DNA from: Lithobates sylvaticus
Lineage: Eukaryota > Chordata > Amphibia > Anura > Ranidae
Length of the DNA stretch: 64,000 nucleotides
Direction of reading: 5' to 3'
Assembly: GCA_028564925.1 (NCBI GenBank)
Contig: CM053026.1
Coordinates: 595,506,661-595,570,660 of the forward strand
Shown one piece after another: positions 58,699 through 64,000 of the stretch. The position numbers were made by a program, and so were the translations under genes. The stretch's first letter is position 1. Every line of letters begins with the position of its first letter. The notes under the pieces are model-generated. The model had not been told where the DNA came from and made no database searches. It saw only the letters and a program-made list of their open reading frames with translations.

Positions 58699-59034
58699 TT
58701 GGGCTTCATTCACACTGCCCACACCTTAAACGCTCTGTTTTAGCATGCGGGCAGCTGTCCGTTTTCAGCAATAGTGAGCTTATGGGGAGGGAACAGTGTG
58801 ATGTGCATTTCATTGTTTTTCTTCCATCTTTTTTTTTTTTTTTTAACTTTGTAAGAAGTACACAAAGTGCAGCATGTCAGCATTTTACCGTGGTTCACTT
58901 TACATTTTCGGATGCATGCAGTGCAGATGGGGCATATAGAAGACAATTGTTTTTTTACGTGCCCTAGCTGTGACTGGTATTTATCCAGTGGAGAAAAAAA
59001 TACCAGTCATTGCACTAGGTGTGAAGAAGCCCAT
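58699..59034. mobile_element. Harbinger-derived MITE, deleted copy
   Basis: Left end GGGCTTCATTCACACTGCCC; right inverted GGTGTGAAGAAGCCC. The interior matches 61697-62165 but lacks four blocks present there. The minus strand keeps part of a small Lys-rich frame (KKKRWKKNNEMHITLFPPHK). Confidence 0.75.
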
Positions 59035-59386
59035 TTAAGGCCCCTTTCACACGGACGTAGTCAGTTTAGGCACATCAAAAACGTATCCGTTCTTATCCGT
59101 TGTCTCATCCGTTTTCATCCGTTCCGTTAATGTCCGTTTACATCCGTTTTTTGGTCCGTTAACATCCGCTTACATCCGTAAGTGTACACGTTTACGTCCG
59201 TTTTTTTCATCCGTTTTTTCATCCGTTTTGGTCCGTTTACAGTAGTTATATGTGTGCCTGTGCCTTTAAGAAAATTACCCAGAAGGCATTGCTCCTCCCA
59301 TGCTGCATTGCAGTTACAGTGACTGAGTTCCCCTTGCTGTGTGCTTCCTTTGTCCTTGTGCCTGTGTGTGCTAGCAGCATCGAGCA

Positions 59387-60748
59387 ATGGATTGCAGTAT
59401 TTTTTGGGACAGCGTGACAGTATTTGTCCTATTTGCGTACATGAGGAGCATGGAGAGGAAGAAAAAGACGATTATGCCTAGGACACGTCGATTTTGGACC
59501 CACCCCATGCTATTGAAGCGGCCTTCGGAAGGATTTGTGGCTTTGCATTATGCACATCTACGCCAGTATCCAACAAAGTTCTTTAACTTTACCAGGATGA
59601 CCGTACCCACATTTGACTACTTACTGGCCCAGCTGCACCCACGACTGGAGCGCCGACATACCAATATGAGAAGATGTGTGCCTGCAGATGAACGTCTCCT
59701 AGTGACCTTGAGGTAAGAAGTCATTCAATAATAACTGTTTTATTGCCTACCCCTGGTCTACTGTGTGTATACAGTATGTATAGATAATAAATATCTTCTA
59801 CTTCTTCTTCTCAATTTATGTGGCAATATAAATCTTTTTTACTGATCTTTATTTTATTTTTTTTTCTAGGTTTCTTGCAACTGGCCAGTCCTACACATCT
59901 CTCAATCATTACTTTCTACTGGGCATTTCAACTATTTCAGAGATAGTTCATGAAACATGCCTAGCCATATGGGAAGAGCTGTGTCCATCAGTGATGCCGT
60001 CACCAGAGGTAAACATGTGGCAAAGAATCGCAGAAGGGTTTTGGAATCGAGCCAACTTTCCCAATTGTATCGGGGCACTAGACGGAAAACATATCCGTAT
60101 CCAAAAACCTCCAGGTTCTGGGTCTCGATTCCATAATTATAAAAAATATTTTTCTTTGGTCCTCATGGCTATCTGCGATAGCGATTATAAGTTTATTGCT
60201 GTGGACATTGGGGCATATGGCAGCAGCTCAGATTCAAGAGTTTTTCGTGAGTCATTAATGGGTCGAAGACTGCGACAAGGGCGATTCACATACCATTTGA
60301 TCGGCCTCTGCCTGGAACTGAAGGACCAGACCTACCTTTCGTCCTTGTCGCAGATGAGGCGTTTGCCCTATCTCAACATCTTCTTAGGCCGTATGCCAGA
60401 AATAATCTTGACGACAAGAAGAGGATCTTTAATTATCGGCTGAGCCGGGCAAGACGACTCATAGAATGTACATTTGGTATACTGTCTAGTAAATGGCGTG
60501 TTTTTCAAACACCTTTGCAGCTCAGTCTGGAGAATGCTGAGTTGGTAATTAAGGCCTGCTGCATTCTACACAATATTATCCGTGAAAAGGAGGGCATCCA
60601 CATTGAGGAAGAAGAAGAGTTCCACCTGCCCTCCGTACAATACAACACAGTACGTGCAGCGAGAACAAACATTGCCATGCGAGAAAAATTTGCTGACTAT
60701 TTTCTATCTCCATCAGGAGAAGTTCCATGGCAGTATCAATATATGTAA
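59387..60748 (+). pseudogene. Harbinger transposase with intron, one frameshift
   Basis: Exons 59387-59712 and 59870-60748 join across a GTAAGA...TTCTAG intron of 157 bp. Exon 1 starts MDCSIFWDSV and holds the N-terminal region (FFNFTRMTVPTFDYLLAQLH). Exon 2 holds the DDE nuclease: Asp in GALDGKHIRI, Asp in SSSDSRVF, Glu in RRLIECTFG, and ends GEVPWQYQYM. Similar to HARBI1-type proteins; the length would be about 400 residues. A one-base loss near 60290 shifts the frame between the second Asp and the Glu, so this copy is a very young pseudogene, or the base is a sequencing error. Confidence 0.9.
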
Positions 60749-61219
60749 CTAAATTTAGTAGTTACTCAACTTTTTTTTTTTGTTTTTAATGTTTTTATTA
60801 TTCAGAATCTGTTTATACAAAAAATTTTTTTGGTTATAGTTACTAAATGTTTTTTATCGAGCATACCAAAAGGACAAAAGCACATTATGTTCAAAATGTT
60901 TTTATTAATCTTCATCCGTTTATAATAAAACTTTTTTTTTTGATTAATAACTGCTTATAGTCTTTATCAAAGTAAGAACAAAGCATAACATACATAACAT
61001 AGCATAAAATATGCCAACCATTGCAAACAATTGTAGTTTAACATAAAAACCATAAAAAGCAGCACTGCAAAATGGAACGTGGCGCTATGTTTTGTTAGAA
61101 AAAAAAAACAGTTTTCACTACATGGAAATAGAATATATATTGCTCCAATACTAAAAATAAATAAATAAATGTAATAATTTAAAAAAATAAAATAAAAGAG
61201 ATTTTTACACAATCTAGAT

Positions 61220-61316
61220 ATATATCTATCTATCTATCTCTCTATCGCTCAATACTGCTTCAGCAGGTCAAGAAAAATGTGGGTACAGATATATATGTAC
61301 CCACATTTTTCTTGAC

Positions 61317-61354
<38 letters not shown>

Positions 61355-61440
61355 TCTATCTATCTATCTCTCCATCGCTCCATTGCCAGAGAGAGAGAGA
61401 GAGAGAGACACATATCTATCTATCTCTCCATCGCTCCATA
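61220..61440. repeat. (TATC)n and (GA)n microsatellites
   Basis: ATCT/CTAT runs at 61220-61250, 61351-61372 and 61412-61428, and GA runs at 61318-61351 and 61388-61409, inside the Harbinger element. Confidence 0.9.
61266..61317. repeat. 52-bp perfect palindrome
   Basis: GGTCAAGAAAAATGTGGGTA and its complement around an ATATAT centre. One arm recurs at 61451-61480. Confidence 0.9.
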
Positions 61441-61696
61441 CTGCTTCAGCAGGTCAAGAAAAATGTGGGTACAGATATATCTGGGGTTGTAACATCAAAA
61501 CCTTGTTACAAATCCTGATAAAAAGAGGTGTGGGGTGGGGAATAGGGAGTGGAAATTTGGGAAGAAGAACCAGAGCTGGTTTGGCTATACCTTGAGAACC
61601 TTCAGCCGAATTTACGCTCGTATTTACACTCTGAGGGTATGTTCCCTGTGAGGAAGGAGCAGGAGACGAAGCATAAGGCCTCTGGGTATTGGGCAT

Positions 61697-62165
61697 TGAA
61701 CTTCATTCACACTGCCCACACCTTAAACGCTCTGTTTTAGCATGCGGACCTACTTTTTAGATGTAACATCCAAACGAGACTTACAGCTGTCCATTTCGAA
61801 GTAGACATTTGCAGCACCATAACCTGTGAGCTTATGGGGAGGGAACAGTGTGATGTGCATTTCATTGTTTTTCTTCCATCTTTTTTTTTTTGTGTCTTGC
61901 GTGGCTCGCTCATCTTCCTGCACTGCTTCGGTATGATTGTCAGTGTTCTCCTCACAGTCTGTCGAAGAAGTACACAAAGTGCAGCATGTCAGCATTTTAC
62001 CGTGGTTCACTTTACATTTTCATTGTATGCATTTTTTTTTAATACAGGCATACTATAGCAGTGCAGATGGGGCATATAGAAGACAATTGTTTTTTTTATA
62101 AACAATAGTTTGCAGTTGGGCATCACTTACCACGTTGATCACGCTGTTGGGGACTGGTATTTATC
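61697..62165 (-). mobile_element. Longer copy of the 58699 MITE inside Harbinger
   Basis: Begins GAACTTCATTCACACTGCCC and ends GGTATTTATCC, collinear with 58699-58990 but with extra blocks. The minus strand carries an 86-residue frame (61750-62010) with CTLCTSSTDCEENTDN and KKKRWKKNN; it may be the remnant of Harbinger's second, DNA-binding-partner gene (weak). Confidence 0.6.
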
Positions 62166-62549
62166 CAAATGGATCTTAACGTGGAGAACGTATCCTTGTA
62201 CGTTTAAAAAAACGGATCTTAACGGATCGGACGTAAACGGACGATGTCCGTCAACGTCAGTTAATATCCGTTTTGACGGATCTGAACGTATCCTTGTACG
62301 TTTAAAAAAACGGATAAAAACGGAAGCGGATGTTAACTGATGGTGACGGATGTTCATCCGTCTGCCCATAGGGATGCATTGTCGTCCGTCGACGGATGGA
62401 AGAAAAACGGATAGACGGTCTGTCCGTGTGAAAGGGGCCTAAGTGTAAAACCACCACTAAGCTTTTAGGTAGGATATACATAGTTTGTAGTCTATAAATT
62501 CTTTAACATGATTGTTTATTTCCCTAGTGTTACAGTTATAGCCTCTTTA

Positions 62550-62898
62550 GGGCTCTTTCACATGGATGTGTCTGTGTACGGAGTCGATCCCCCGCTGTGC
62601 AGGAAGATAAGAGGTCTGTCTCTGCACTCTGTGCAGGGACGGACCTGTCAGAGCGCCACTCTCCCCTATGGGGGATCGGATGACGACGGACCATAGAGCC
62701 CGTCGTCATCCGATCCGCAGACGGATGGAAAAATGGCTTTTTCCTCCGTCACACTTTTTCGGATCGGAGCCGGTCGGATGTTAGCGGACATGTCACCGAT
62801 GACATCCGTCCCTCCATAGAGGTCTATGGAGGGTCCGTTCAGGTCCGCCAAAAAAACTCACAGGCGGACCTGAACGGACCGTCCATGTGAAAGGGGCC
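62550..62898. mobile_element. Harbinger-type MITE
   Basis: TTA at 62547-62549 and 62899-62901. Ends GGGCTCTTTCACATGGATG and CATGTGAAAGGGGCC. Interior GGATCGGATG blocks resemble 9044-9446. Confidence 0.9.
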
Positions 62899-62901
62899 TT
62901 A

Positions 62902-63156
62902 GGCTAGGTTTCCACTATTGTATTCCCAAAGTCGCAAGATTTTACAGCAATTTTTTGCCACGAATTGAAGCAATGCCTGTGTATTCTTGAGGTCTATGGA
63001 CCTCAAGTTGCATCAAAGTGGGACCAAAGTAGTGCAGTGACTACTTTGAAGTCGCACAGATATGAATGGTACTCATTGGAAATCATGGGTTGCAACTTGT
63101 CATGTGACTTTTCAATCCCAAGTCGCGCGAAAAGTCGCACAAGTGGAAACCGAGCC
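62902..63156. mobile_element. MITE sharing a TTA with its neighbour
   Basis: TTA at 62899-62901 and 63157-63159. Ends GGCTAGGTTTCCACT and AGTGGAAACCGAGCC. Confidence 0.9.
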
Positions 63157-63765
63157 TTACCACTGAATTAGAACTATTGCAATATTCCTTGTATTGAAGA
63201 CCTAAGGTGGTAAAACCTGCACGCTATTTGATGCTCTGGGATGGCGGGTCAGCAAGCCCAAGCCACGATCTACCTGTCACCTGACCACAATCTACTGGTT
63301 GCTAACCCCCGCTTTACACATTACTTTGCATGCATGGACATGGCGTATATTCTGACCAGATGTCCGTTTTTAATACCATGTATCTGTGCTCACCTCCCAT
63401 GTCAGGTAGGGGGAAGTACACTCATGCAAGAGTACAGCAAAGAAAGCTTCTGGGATATAGGAGCAAAGCTTTGCAGTAACCGACACAGAACTAAACATGC
63501 AAAGTAGTATTGACTTCATGAAGCACAGATGGGCAAATTACAGTTTAACACAATGTGGCAGCCGGCATGTGCTTTTGAAGAGTACTCCTCTGGAGCAATT
63601 TTTTCTCCTTTTTTTTTTTTTTGCACACGTTAAAATCTATATTTTTGTCTATAAAATTATTGTATAAGTTCACCTTTTATTAAAATAAATGCAAATCCTT
63701 TTGCAGGTAAAAAAAATTATTTTATTTTACTCTGGAGCACTCTCTCGGTACATTTTCTGCCTATA
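63157..63765. other. Non-coding gap
   Basis: No gene or element ends recognised; AT-rich toward the right. Confidence 0.5.
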
Positions 63766-63998
63766 CAGTATCTCACATTTTTGTAAATATTTTATTATAT
63801 CTTTTTATTTGACGACACTGAAGAAATTACACTTTGCTACAATGTAAAATAGTGAGTGTACAGCTTGCTTAACAGTGTAATTTGCTATCCCCTCAAAATA
63901 ACTCAACACACAGCCATTAATTTCTAAACCCCTGGCAACAAAAGTGAGTACACCCCTGACAAAAATGTGAGGGGTGTACTCACTTTTGTAAGATATTC
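63766..63998. mobile_element. Tc1-type MITE
   Basis: TA at 63764-63765 and 63999-64000. The left end CAGTATCTCACATTTTTGT lacks the internal GTGAGTACACCCCTC block that is present at the right end (AGGGGTGTACTCACTTTTGT). The interior (CCCCTCAAAATAACTCAACA) matches a Tc1 family widespread in aquatic vertebrates. Confidence 0.85.
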
Positions 63999-64000
63999 TA

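Larger units (their letters stand above)
59039..62439 (+). mobile_element. PIF/Harbinger transposon, full length
   Basis: 3401 bp with perfect TAA duplications (59036-59038, 62440-62442). Ends GGCCCCTTTCACACGGAC and GTCCGTGTGAAAGGGGCC. Terminal regions contain many ATCCGTTT/AAACGGAT repeats. It holds a spliced transposase gene and, farther 3', a nested MITE-like block (61697-62165). The intact ends and near-intact gene suggest recent activity. Confidence 0.93.

Overview
The window is vertebrate nuclear DNA, most likely from a frog (anuran, possibly ranid). It has no operons or dense genes. It has four short exons with GT/AG boundaries inside very large introns, and nearly everything else is transposon debris typical of amphibians: Tc1, PIF/Harbinger, hAT, piggyBac/TTAA elements, L1/Tx1-type and L2 LINEs, a Penelope-like element, a DIRS fossil and dozens of MITEs. 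The species-level guess is inference from repeat style.

The only host gene recognised is ARFIP1 (arfaptin-1) on the + strand. Its exons lie at 22480-22585, 31378-31470, 37706-37821 and 53161-53382. They join in a consistent reading frame and encode the N-terminal linker, a probable cassette exon, the amphipathic-helix/PKD-site segment and the first part of the BAR (AH) domain. The start codon exon and the C-terminal BAR exons were not found and probably lie outside the window.

Layout. 1-13.2 kb: MITEs, a DIRS fossil (5.3-6.7 kb), TG microsatellites and an L1 on the minus strand (10.4-12.4 kb). 13.2-18.5 kb: a Penelope-like element with an open RT/GIY-YIG frame, a decayed piggyBac transposase, and a hAT insertion carrying a 21-bp tandem array. 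19-20.5 kb: an L2 LINE. 21-30 kb: the first exon, several MITEs, a long hairpin and a TTAA element with a 0.8-kb minisatellite. 33.9-36.5 kb: a 2.56-kb tract made almost only of G and T. 37.8-39.9 kb: a hAT element just behind an exon. 41.0-43.8 kb: a giant inverted repeat split by a TTAA element. 47.7-52.5 kb: L1 copies, one nested in another with a 20-bp target duplication. 56.6-58.1 kb: a nearly full-length Tc1. 59.0-62.4 kb: a full-length Harbinger with a spliced transposase gene. 62.5-63.2 kb: two abutting MITEs. 63.8-64.0 kb: a Tc1-type MITE.

The most unusual structures are the G/T tract, the ~0.9-kb-arm palindrome with a hammerhead-like core at its apex, and a module (a 32-bp palindrome followed by 21-bp tandem repeats) shared by two elements of different superfamilies.
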